A stretch of 64,000 nucleotides of DNA from Stieleria sedimenti (GTDB taxonomy: Bacteria; Planctomycetota; Planctomycetia; Pirellulales; Pirellulaceae), in assembly GCF_025060895.1 (NCBI RefSeq), contig NZ_JANZKV010000037.1:46787-110786 (forward strand), read 5' to 3'. Below the pieces are notes generated by a model. That model saw only the letters and a program-made list of their open reading frames with translations. It searched no databases and had not been told where the DNA came from. Position 1 is the stretch's first letter, and the number at the start of each line of letters is the position of its first letter. Position numbers and translations under genes: made by a program. Of this stretch, positions 43,816 through 51,539 are shown piece after piece.

Positions 43816-44016
43816 ATGGACGCATCCGAAAAGCGAACCATCATGCAACGCCTTCGAGCGAAGAACGTCTGGGAGGAGGCCAACCAGTACCGAGAGCAAG
43901 TTCGCCAAAGCCTGCGGAGAAGAAAAGTGCCACGAAGGGAAGCCAACGAACGAGCGTGGCTTCGCACGAAGTACAAGTACCTCGGCGTGGCCCATAACAG
44001 TGATGGGCATTCTTGA
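43816..44016 (+). CDS. Small protein paralogous to the N-terminus of its upstream neighbour
   Basis: A 66-residue, highly basic protein. QRLRAKNVWEEANQYREQVR and RREANERAWLRTKYKY align with the N-terminal 55 residues of the 183-residue neighbour (pattern YREQ.R..LR......AE...AW.RT). Preserved similarity at protein level indicates it is, or recently was, a real gene. The function is unknown. Confidence 0.4.
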   Translation: MDASEKRTIMQRLRAKNVWEEANQYREQVRQSLRRRKVPRREANERAWLRTKYKYLGVAHNSDGHS

Positions 44017-44686
44017 AAGCGATACTCATCGCCCAAAACCCTGAAATTGTAATTAACGCCGGACAAGACGCTCGGCAGACCACGATCGGGAGGCGGACGG
44101 GAAACCCCGCGATGTCTACGCTGACGCCTAAAGGCCCCGTTTGCCATCGGTGAGTAGTTCACAGGCCTGCTAACGCACGAGAGGGCCTGCTAACACACGA
44201 GAGCAGGAGACGAGACCATGCGACCACTCCGAGCCATGGCTGGCGACGAGGCGATCCCCGTGAACCGGGGGCGGACGGGTGAAGGTAGTCTTTCCCGCAA
44301 GCCTGGATCCCCGTAAGCGACGAGGGTGCGTTTCATTTATGCAGTCGTCCCGCCTGCGGGCGCGCACGCGAGTATAACGATGACCTGCCACGGACGAAAA
44401 CGCAAACGCATACTTAACGCTCGGCGCGACGACTGAGAGATGAAAGAAAAAGGAAAAGCCTGGGCCACAAGCTCCATAGGGCGACGGAGTCGTAAAGCAC
44501 TTCAGTCTGAAGCCGAGTCCCGGGCCCCAGTCCCACGCCAATGCGGTCGTGTCACTGAAGAAGATGTGGCGACAACAGCATCAAAACTCGAAGCCGCGGG
44601 CAGTGTTCCTGCAATATTGGACCATGAAGGGAATTTGCACGAATGCGTGGGCCAACATCGACAACGGGGCTGCTGAACCATGACAC
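44017..44686. other. Non-coding or decayed region with a 20-bp tandem repeat
   Basis: About 670 bp without a convincing gene. It contains a 20-bp tandem direct repeat at 44164-44183 and 44184-44203 (GGCCTGCTAACGCACGAGAG, one mismatch), and several GC-rich hairpins (for example CCCGCCTGCGGGCG near 44350). It lies just left of the tRNA-Pro 3' end that marks an attachment-site remnant, so it may be the end of an integrated element. A structured RNA is possible but was not recognised. Confidence 0.35.
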
Positions 44687-44860
44687 TCAACCAATGACGA
44701 GTCGACTACCGCGAAACCCTTCGATCGTGGTTGATTCGATCAATCCAATACCGCAATGAACGCCAATGGTTGCAATGGGCGTTGCACGTCTGTATGCTGA
44801 AAACGCAACGCGAGACGGGTTTTTCCTCGCGAAAACCGCATTTTCTGAAGGTCGAAATGC

Positions 44861-44906
44861 CCCTCTGGGGGTGCAGAGGTCGCAAGTTCGAATCTTGTCA
44901 TCCCGA
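44861..44906 (+). other. tRNA 3'-half fragment (tRNA-Pro-like), attachment-site remnant
   Basis: The 3' part of a tRNA with no matching 5' half: an anticodon-arm-like part (CTCTGGGGGTGCAGAG), a T-arm GCAAG-TTCGAAT-CTTGT at 44882-44898, the 3' acceptor strand CATCCCG at 44899-44905 and discriminator A. The GGG in the loop and the acceptor suit tRNA-Pro. The preceding bases do not form the D-arm or the complementary CGGGATG acceptor strand. Such 3' fragments arise when an element integrates into a tRNA gene. It is directly beside a decayed tyrosine integrase gene, which supports an att site. Confidence 0.65.
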
Positions 44907-44913
44907 CTACCCG

Positions 44914-44948
44914 AAAACCCCGTAAAACCTAGCGTTTTGCGGGGTTTT
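44914..44948 (+). terminator. Intrinsic terminator behind the tRNA fragment
   Basis: A 15-bp stem: AAAACCCCGTAAAAC (44914-44928) pairs with GTTTTGCGGGGTTTT (44934-44948), with one T-G pair and a 5-base loop, ending in TTTT. It lies 7 bases after the tRNA discriminator base and would be the original tRNA terminator carried along with the att segment. Confidence 0.75.
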
Positions 44949-46001
44949 GTCGTTTCGGGGTCGGCCGCTTTGGCCTCGGCTGAATGGTCAGCAATGGACC
45001 CTGATTTACCCTGGCTTCCTGTTTTAGGTGCAACCAGTGTGTCGATGCCCGCCGCTTTCAAATCGCGGTCCAGAATCCGCAGGATGCCCGCAGGGACCAC
45101 GAACACCTTGTCGCCCGGTTCGCGTCCCTTGATCCATTCTCGCAAGTCAGCGGCCAAGTCCGACCGCAGCGGCACCGTCGAGCCTTTCCGGCTTTTCTCG
45201 TTGCTGTGACGCAAGGAAACGAACGGAACATCGCCGAACGAAAGGTCGCGACATTCCAGCGTCCGAAGTTCGTTCGCCCGCAGACCGGTCAAAACCAGCG
45301 TCTTGTAAATCAGTGCCCTTTCCCGCCCGAGCCGTTGCAATTTCGGGACCCGGTGTTCGGCGACTTTCGCGACCGGCAACCCTTCGTTCGGACCGGTGCG
45401 AACCGTCATTGCCTCGGTCAGTGGTCGCTGGCGTGCTGCGTCCAGCAACCGCGTCAATTCCGCGACTTTATCGGCTTGGGTCTTCAACTCATCCAGAACA
45501 GCCATCGCCGCTTGCTTGTCCCGGCAACCTGTTGCAACTTCTCGCACCACGCCTTCGCCATCGCGGTACTCTGCGGTCCACTTTGACGCAAGAACCTTGA
45601 TCCGCGGTTCGCCACTCTTCGCACGTGTGAGTGCGGCGGCTTGCAACTTACCGGAAAGGTCACGCCACTGCGCAAACTCGACACCCTTGCGGGCTGTCGC
45701 TTCCGATTCGGGCGACTTCCGTCGTCGCAATCAGATACGCCGCTCGCAATTCGCCGGCGGCCTTTTCGAGGTCGTCTCCGTTCGGCTCAATCAGGCAACC
45801 GATCCAGGGCGAATCAGGCTTGGCGGCGGAATCCACAATGCGCCCGTGTTGGCCGGCTACCGCTTCCAAAATCATCATTGTTCCTTCTGCGCGAGAGTCC
45901 GCCAAGAGAACGAATCCCAGCAGTGAAATGGTTGCAAAAACGGTTTTGCAGAAAGTCTCGCGTCACCGGGTACGCGTGATTGTTCGTCCTGCCGCCCGGT
46001 A

Positions 46002-46295
46002 TCATCGGGATTTGCTGATGCGTCTATAAACGTCGTTCAATGGATCAGCCTTTACCCCGCCGACGGTTACGTCGCCCTTTATCGCCTTCTCGTTCTCGGC
46101 GAAGACCCATTCGCCTTCGCCCTTGTATGCTTTGCCCTCAGGCGTTCCGCCACCAGAGATTCGCCACCCGAAAGTGTTTGCTGTTTTTTTCCACAGTTCC
46201 AATTCTAAAACGCCGCCACCTGTGGAGACGCTCAGTAGTCGGATTTTTTTCGCAACTGGATCAAAGGCAAGGACTCCTTGGTTCTTGAGGGAAAG
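46002..46295 (-). pseudogene. C-terminal remnant of a secreted small-protein gene
   Basis: The last 95 or so codons (GVLAFDPVAKKIRLLSVSTG, WKKTANTFGWRISGGGTPEG, EWVFAENEKAIKGDVTV) resemble the second half of the neighbouring small secreted proteins, including the aromatic and glycine pattern. The expected N-terminal signal peptide is missing: upstream codons in the same frame are arginine-rich and unlike a signal. The 45731-46001 stretch on its other side has further short unrelated frames and looks decayed. Confidence 0.45.
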
Positions 46296-46431
46296 GGCAC
46301 GGCAATACTGAAATCGACGTGAATGATTGACGGACGAATGTCGGCGATCACGCGGTCGCCACGAGCGATCATCCGCTTCAAAAATCACGACTCGGCTACT
46401 CGTCGTGCATCGCATTGTCATTTGATCGGTG

Positions 46432-46878
46432 TTATCGACGTCGCCATTCGTAGAGTTTCTCTCCATCAACGAGATACGAGTAGCCGTAGTCCGTCTTCTC
46501 CCATTTCCCGGTGTGTTCCGTCCTTTCTCCATCGCTATCGAAGAACAAGAACTTCCCCCCGACGACCGTGGTTGACAGTCGCTTGAAATGTCCAACAGAG
46601 TATCCAGCGCCTGGATGGTAGCCTAACGCAAGAAGCTCGTGGTCATTGGATTGATCGATCCCAAATGTGCCCTGAAATGTATCGGATGACGCCACGTAGC
46701 AATTCTTGGCTTTGTTAAGTTCAATGGAAATCTCAGTTGTCCTTCCTTCCGGAGTCTTCATGCTCCAACTCCCTGCAAGGAAGGACCACGGGCTGGGATC
46801 TGGGGCAGCGCCCTCAGCGCAGTGGGAGAATGCGAATAGAGCCAGGGTTAAGGCAACCGAACTCGCTGCAATTTTCAT
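46432..46878 (-). CDS. Small secreted protein (DUF1579/lipocalin-like)
   Basis: A 148-residue protein with a signal peptide (MKIAASSVALTLALFAFSHC) and a mature part that opens with SPWSFLAGSWSMKTPEGRTT, the FLxGxW opening of calycin/DUF1579-like proteins, followed by short beta strands (ELLALGYHPGAGYSVGHF, KFLFFDSDGERTEHTGKW). GAGGTG 6-7 bases upstream supports the ATG at 46878. It is exported to the periplasm; the ligand is unknown. It belongs to a set of related small secreted genes on this strand (46.0-48.6 kb). Confidence 0.6.
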   Translation of the reverse strand: MKIAASSVALTLALFAFSHCAEGAAPDPSPWSFLAGSWSMKTPEGRTTEISIELNKAKNCYVASSDTFQGTFGIDQSNDHELLALGYHPGAGYSVGHFKRLSTTVVGGKFLFFDSDGERTEHTGKWEKTDYGYSYLVDGEKLYEWRRR

Positions 46879-47077
46879 CTTGGCACCTCGTTAGAAACGA
46901 AAAGGAAATTTCCTAAGCAATTCAAATAAAGATCGCCGTCGCCGGGCGGCGACGAAAAATTGTCCATGGCAACCTCAGTGGTTCGCCGCGCCGATTGGTG
47001 TTCGCCAAACCGCGTCCAGCGATTTTCAATATCCATGCCGCCGAACTCCGCGGCTTTGGTGCAACACGTGGTTCTGG

Positions 47078-47611
47078 CTAATCGTGCAGCTTGGTCCACT
47101 TGTCATCACGTGGGTCTCGTGGGACTCCGTCGATGGTTCCTGTGCCTTTAGCGCGGAGTACCGAGCCGTCTAAAGTGATCGTACTCGTGCCGTTGATCTT
47201 CTTTCCGTCGGGTAACGTGCCTGTAACCGTTTCGATCCAGTCGCCATCTTTCTTGTTGTATTCAATGTCATCAATGACACCACCAGAATATACGGCCGTC
47301 GCACGAATCTTCTTGGCTCCAGCTTCATAGAACCAGATGACGGTGCCGGAGCCTGATCCACCGTAGAACTTACCAATTAGTGCGACACCGTCTTCGATCG
47401 AATCAACATCGAGATAACAGGTTGCCGTGTCGCCTTTTTTTCCGAGGCCCGGCCAGTCGGCGACCCATTTGACCTCGCCGATCCAGCGACCTGTGAACAT
47501 GTCCCGAAACTCGTTGAAATCCTTTTGTGACGTCGATTGTCCGTAGGAGGATGTGACGAAGATTGCAGTCAGCGTAAGTGCGCAAGCGATTCGTGTGACG
47601 AAACCAGTCAT
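47078..47611 (-). CDS. Small secreted protein (DUF1579/lipocalin-like)
   Basis: A 177-residue protein with a signal peptide (MTGFVTRIACALTLTAIFVT, cleaved near SSYGQS) and a mature domain with FRDMFTGRWIGEVKWVADWP, ATCYLDVDSIEDGVALIGKF and TVIWFYEAGAKKIRATAVYS, a strand-rich fold with the same order of motifs as its neighbours. GGAGA lies before the ATG at 47611. It is probably periplasmic. A GC-rich hairpin (GCCGTCGCC with GGCGACG) follows at 46936-46957. Confidence 0.6.
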   Translation of the reverse strand: MTGFVTRIACALTLTAIFVTSSYGQSTSQKDFNEFRDMFTGRWIGEVKWVADWPGLGKKGDTATCYLDVDSIEDGVALIGKFYGGSGSGTVIWFYEAGAKKIRATAVYSGGVIDDIEYNKKDGDWIETVTGTLPDGKKINGTSTITLDGSVLRAKGTGTIDGVPRDPRDDKWTKLHD

Positions 47612-48105
47612 TCGAAGTCTCCGATGAGGTTGCGAGAAGGAATTGGCTGAGATGCCAGAACTTGTCTATGACTTGGTTGCCCAGGATGGATACTACGTTG
47701 GCGGCTTTGTCCCCGGGGCGGCGATAAGTTGTCAGCAGATTATCCTGCTTTCTGTCAAGATTGCAACCTTCTGGGGTTAATCTCACCCCTCTTTGGCCAA
47801 AGCTCTCTGCAGTGAGTGGAGAATGCGGTTTCGCAGAGGGCGGCCAGAGCCAATGGGAACGTCGAATCGCGGTGGAATGCAGCAGCCTGGAAAGCCGGAT
47901 TGGGCGACGATTTGGCATCAAAAGCAGCCAGTGCCTTACAGTGCCCGTCGCAAAGTGCGTTTACGGATTCTGTGCCAAGATTGCCAAGTCTGGTACTACT
48001 GACGGTTCTCGGCCAGGACACAGGGAGGCCCACCTCCGCGCCGTGCGGAAGCTCGCCGATTTCTGCCAAACCTCAGCTGGCAAGATCTCCGAGCAACAGC
48101 TGCGG
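47612..48105. other. Gap between two secreted-protein genes
   Basis: Nearly 500 bp without a supportable gene. Frames on both strands lack motifs or ribosome-binding sites. It probably holds the promoter of the downstream minus-strand gene and perhaps decayed sequence. Confidence 0.3.
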
Positions 48106-48585
48106 CTACTTCGTCTTGCGATACCAGTGAGTTACCGTTGCTTTACCACCGGAGCGCGTCGTGATCGCAAAATGGTTTTCGTCAATCACCTTGTTCTCCC
48201 ATTTGGCTTCCGTAACGCTGCCGTCGGCCTCGACCAACCAAGTCGTCCCAAAGTACGTATCGCCCTTAAATCTATCGAGTTCGAGTCTTAGGTGCTGCCC
48301 ATCTTTACGATGCATGGTGTGAAGCCAGAGTTTCTTGCTCGGTTCCCATCCAGCGAGGTGATAGGTGGGCAGGCCGTCAGACGTGCCGGGACCAGCAATG
48401 GACACACCGCCACTGACAGTTGACCAATCGACACTTCCGAGTAGTTTCCCATCGTCAGATTTGATTTCCCATGGCCCTGGGAAATACTTTACGATTCGCG
48501 AAACGATTTCATTCTCATCTGCGTTTGCACTCAATGTTTGCAAGCAGGCAAAGATGCAACAACAAATCGAGAGCATTCGTATCAT
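48106..48585 (-). CDS. Small secreted protein, third member of the cluster
   Basis: A 159-residue protein. The ATG at 48585 is chosen because GAGGAG lies 7 bases upstream and a signal peptide starts there (MIRMLSICCCIFACLQTLSA); the frame has 12 more codons upstream. The mature part reads YFPGPWEIKSDDGKLLGSVD, LAGWEPSKKLWLHTMHRKDG and TTWLVEADGSVTEAKWENKV. This is the strand pattern of its neighbours, with the W-containing opening and the W..S.KK.W motif. It is a periplasmic protein of unknown function. Confidence 0.6.
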   Translation of the reverse strand: MIRMLSICCCIFACLQTLSANADENEIVSRIVKYFPGPWEIKSDDGKLLGSVDWSTVSGGVSIAGPGTSDGLPTYHLAGWEPSKKLWLHTMHRKDGQHLRLELDRFKGDTYFGTTWLVEADGSVTEAKWENKVIDENHFAITTRSGGKATVTHWYRKTK

Positions 48586-48783
48586 CAGTGACTCCTCAAT
48601 CGAAAACGTGTTAGTAAACAAGTGCCAATCGGGCCGTACTGAACCGCACGGATACGGAGCAGTACGAGGAATTCTCCGGCGCGAGCGCCGAATGGTTTTC
48701 TAGTCTATTCCATTGAGCAAGTCGAATGGGCTGGGAGATCCGTTGATTTCGGCTTCAGCGGTTTGGCGAAACAGGATGAACTA

Positions 48784-48856
48784 TCTCTCCGAGAGGCCTG
48801 TAGATGAAGGCCAGTTGGCACCCTGGAATCGACGGTGGGTCCTGCGGTATGTCCAT
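48784..48856 (-). pseudogene. 5' fragment of the PP2C phosphatase gene in the duplicated segment
   Basis: Starting at 48856 the frame reads MDIPQDPPSIPGCQLAFIYR then PLGER and ends where similarity to 19061 ends. It differs from the intact gene at 18448-19131 only by a few substitutions. It marks the left edge of the second copy of the duplication and shows that this copy is the derived one. Confidence 0.8.
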
Positions 48857-50881
48857 TGGCGCTCGTCCTTCGATGAATCGGCTTCCTGGATGGTGTGTTG
48901 GAAACCAGTGCTCCGTCCTGATTTCACGTTAGGGGGTGCTCCGACCAGAGGGCTCGCGCCCTGCCGCTAAAATCGCAGCGGAACGGCGCGAACGGGCTGT
49001 CGATTTAAGCCCGCACGCGTTTGCAAGGGACCGCGCGGCGCCACTCGCTCGCGCGTCGCGCCTGGCATGATCACGTTGACTTCGGAATGTCGACTAAATC
49101 GACAGCCCGCGAGCCGTCCGGCCTCACCCCAAGTAGAGACGTTGACGGAGCACCAGGCTCCAATTCGATTTTATCGTCGCCCTATCGCAGGCTTCGCGTG
49201 TACTGGAAACGCAACGCTCCGTCGTATTGGCGGTCGTTGGAGCTGAGCGGAAAGGCGTAGGCGGCGGTCAGGTTGGAATGGAGTCCGAATTCGAAGGTCG
49301 TGGCCAGGACGGCGCTGGTGATGCTGGTGCTGCCGCTGAAGTTTCCGACTTGCAGGTTGCCCGCCGTGACCGCTCCGGCGTCGTCCAGGGAACTGGTCTG
49401 GTGCAGTTCGAAGGTCGGGATGATGGCGGTCAGGTAATCGGCCTGGTCGTTGCGGTAGGCGAAGCAGCCGACGGCAAGATCCGCAAACAAGTAGCTGGGA
49501 TCGCTGACCGATCCGGCTTGCTGGAGCCCGTTGCCATCGGGATTCAAGTACACGGCGTTGTCGCTGGTGGCGAAGCTGAATTGCGTGAATCCCTGCGCAA
49601 ACCATTTGTCGCCGGGCATGTACAGTCCTCCCAAGAACGGTTGGATCTGGACGGAGTCGTTGGCGACTCGCAGCAGTGGGCTGCCGTTGCTCAGGTTGAT
49701 CTCGATCGATTCCGCGCTCGGCAGGGCCAGACCCAGGCCGCCGGAGATGGCGTAGTGGTTGCTTTCAAGCAGCAACGCCTTGAAGTACATCATCACGTTG
49801 CCGACCTCGGCGTCCGAGTTGGTGGACAGACTCCTTCCATCTGCCGTGATATTCGTGGCCGCGTCCGCCACAAACGGGAGTCGCACCTCGAAGGAAAAAA
49901 GTTGATTCAGGAACGACTTTTCGAAGCCGGGTGTGAAGCGGCTCAGTCCTCCGCCACCATACGCGACATCGCCAACGTAGCTGTAGCGGAAGAACACTCG
50001 GTCCTGCGGCAGCACGCTTCCGCCCTCGGCGATCTTCAGCGAGCCCACGCTTCCGTTGGCCGCATCGGCGATCGCGGTGTCGATGTTGATAACGTGGTCA
50101 TAGAAGTAGTAAGCGTCTAGGTCCTCACCGCCGTTGAGCGTGTCGCCTCCGCCCTGAAGCATCGCTCCCGAGGCCGACGAGTTGTAGACGGTGGTTCCGG
50201 CAACGGTGTTTCGTGCTTGGAAGACCGAGTCGACCGCGGCGGCGTAAGTTCCGCTTGGCGTTTGCAGCAAGATGATGTCATAGCCCTGCGGCGTGGAAGC
50301 CAGTTGGGACTGGATTTGCGAGATCGTGTCGACGGTCGTCAGCGATGCGTTGCCGGAGATCGTGCCGGCCAGCGTGACGCCGGGAAGTGGGTCACCGGAG
50401 CGGAACAGCGATTGAGCCTGCTGAACGGACATCAACGACGTGTCGAAAATGCCGACCGGACCGGGCTCGGAGATGGACATCGTGCTGTTGCCCGGCGGCA
50501 GGGGCACGGGAGCGTCCAGGTCGTCGGCGAAGACGAACAACCGGTCAAACGACGCGTTGCCCCGAGCGCGAAAGTTGCTGCCACCGAAGAAGTCGCCGAC
50601 CATCGCGGGGACTCGATCGCGCAAGGTCGGGCAAGTTGCGCTGCCATCGCCGGCATCAACGCGTGTCGAGGCGAGTTGGAGGCAGCAAACCAATATCAGC
50701 AGCAAACAATTGCGTGAAACTCTCACCGATCGCTCCTCAACAGACAAAACAGGCACCACCCCGCGGGGAGGTATCGGCCGCCCGGTCGCAACGATCAAAG
50801 CGGTTGTCCGGCCTGCCGGGCAAGAACATTCCAAACGAGCAGATCAATCGGAATAACCGGCAAGGTTTCCCATTTGCTTGT
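48786..50881. repeat. Segmental duplication, copy 2 (derived copy)
   Basis: The second copy of the 2.1-kb segment at 19061-21155, same orientation. It ends on the right where REP-like palindromes begin (50884). Differences are mainly base substitutions, and the protein gene is the same length in both. Confidence 0.85.
49182..50726 (-). CDS. Predicted outer-membrane beta-barrel-like protein, copy 2
   Basis: A 514-residue near-duplicate of the protein at 19457-21001, with the same GTG start (50726), the same GAGGAG signal 6 bases upstream and no gaps. Differences are concentrated in the signal peptide (RVSRNCLLLILVCCLQLAST here) and at scattered sites (for example LLLESNHYAISGG against LLLKTNNYAISGG). 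Most changes seem to be silent or mild, so the copy is probably under selection or homogenised by gene conversion. The function is unknown, as for copy 1. Confidence 0.7.
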   Translation of the reverse strand: MRVSRNCLLLILVCCLQLASTRVDAGDGSATCPTLRDRVPAMVGDFFGGSNFRARGNASFDRLFVFADDLDAPVPLPPGNSTMSISEPGPVGIFDTSLMSVQQAQSLFRSGDPLPGVTLAGTISGNASLTTVDTISQIQSQLASTPQGYDIILLQTPSGTYAAAVDSVFQARNTVAGTTVYNSSASGAMLQGGGDTLNGGEDLDAYYFYDHVINIDTAIADAANGSVGSLKIAEGGSVLPQDRVFFRYSYVGDVAYGGGGLSRFTPGFEKSFLNQLFSFEVRLPFVADAATNITADGRSLSTNSDAEVGNVMMYFKALLLESNHYAISGGLGLALPSAESIEINLSNGSPLLRVANDSVQIQPFLGGLYMPGDKWFAQGFTQFSFATSDNAVYLNPDGNGLQQAGSVSDPSYLFADLAVGCFAYRNDQADYLTAIIPTFELHQTSSLDDAGAVTAGNLQVGNFSGSTSITSAVLATTFEFGLHSNLTAAYAFPLSSNDRQYDGALRFQYTRSLR

Positions 50882-50883
50882 AT

Positions 50884-51082
50884 CACCCCGGAAGGGGTGA
50901 GAGCCAGTAGCCGGTGGTCGCGATAGCGCACCACCGGAAATGTAGAATAAAACAAGACTGGACCCCGACGGGGTCACAGCACTTTCTGCGACCCCGTCGG
51001 GGTCGTGTTATGGCTTCGTTTCGAGTCCGGCGGTATTCGCTGCGCTCGACCGCCGGCTACTTGCTGCGATCCCTTTCGGGAT
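50884..51082. repeat. Pair of inverted REP-like elements
   Basis: Two related units in opposite orientation: unit A at 50884-50940 (CACCCCGGAAGGGGTG, then AGCCAGTAGCCGGTGGTCGC) and unit B at 51024-51082, read on the minus strand (ATCCCGAAAGGGAT, then AGCAAGTAGCCGGCGGTCGA). Between them lie two perfect 15-bp palindrome-like blocks, GACCCCGACGGGGTC at 50961-50975 and GACCCCGTCGGGGTC at 50990-51004. The layout resembles bacterial interspersed mosaic elements built from REP units. No REP-associated transposase is seen in the window. Confidence 0.65.
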
Positions 51083-51088
51083 ACCAAC

Positions 51089-51166
51089 GGAGTTCCCTGG
51101 TATCTGATTGCCGATCCGGACAACGCGTCGGTCGATCTACTCAAACTCAATGACCAGGGCAGGTAT
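51089..51166 (+). pseudogene. Fragment of a Uma2-family endonuclease-like gene
   Basis: Twenty-six codons read GVPWYLIADPDNASVDLLKL then NDQGRY, the typical C-terminal strand of Uma2/DUF820 proteins, which carry a PD-(D/E)XK fold. Nothing of the rest of the domain is present; REP-like sequence begins directly to the left. It is a decayed remnant. Confidence 0.45.
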
Positions 51167-51289
51167 GCGGCGACTGCAGATTCACGATCGACTTGCGACG
51201 ATGCTTGGGTCGCGAACTTCCGTAGCGAAAAACTCCGGCCGGTTACCGTCGGGATCTTGGATCCGGGTGAACCGTCGCCAGGAAGCGGT

Positions 51290-51500
51290 GGAGATGGCAG
51301 AAAAATGGCGGGCAGAAAAATGGGAGCGGTGGGTAGTGGGAGACAGGAAAATTGATGACAAGAAAATGGGGTGCGGGGAACACGCTGACGTGAGCAGGTG
51401 CGACGGCGGCAAACATAGATTCCTTGTTCTCGAAGATACTCCCAGATTTTCTTATCATCCATTTTCTTGTCTCACTTTTCGTCCCTGCCTTCGTCGCGGC
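51290..51500. repeat. Dispersed repeat, second copy of the GACAGGAAAATGG family
   Basis: Carries the same ordered words as 21236-21430 (ATGGCAGAAAAATGG, GGCAGAAAAATGGGAGCG, GACAGGAAAATTGATGACAA, TTCCTTGTTCTCGAAGATAC) and is followed by the same CGTCGCGGCG end. A shorter shared block, GCGGCGACTGCAGATTCACG, lies to its left here (51168) but to the right in the other locus (21486), so repeat modules have been shuffled. Confidence 0.6.
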
Positions 51501-51539
51501 GCGACCATGGCGTCCTGCCAAACGTAGTCCGTCTCGATG

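Larger units (their letters stand above)
44687..45730 (-). pseudogene. Tyrosine recombinase (integrase) skeleton with internal deletions
   Basis: An open frame of 347 codons. Recognisable parts are the N-terminal arm (KWTAEYRDGEGVVREVATGC), the start of the catalytic domain (ELTRLLDAARQRPLTEAMTV), and the first catalytic Arg in LVLTGLRANELRTLECRDLS. The core-binding (SAM-like) domain expected between ELKTQADKV and AELTRLL is missing. So is the whole segment with the H-x-x-R and the nucleophilic Tyr, as the frame jumps from DRDLKAAGID to DTLVAPKTGSQ. The last approximately 80 codons read through the tRNA terminator and tRNA 3' end (KIRTCDLCTPRG is antisense tRNA). The protein cannot be active. 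The deletions are in frame, so the gap is easily missed by annotation. Confidence 0.75.

Noticed and set aside
44164..44203. Short tandem repeat as a CRISPR array
   Set aside because: Only two 20-bp units with no spacer between them and no cas genes nearby.
44017..44690. Group II intron or retron RNA
   Set aside because: No recognisable domain V-like hairpin and no reverse transcriptase gene in the window.
46936..46957. GC-rich hairpin as an intrinsic terminator
   Set aside because: It lacks a T-run on the transcribed minus strand; left only as a remark.
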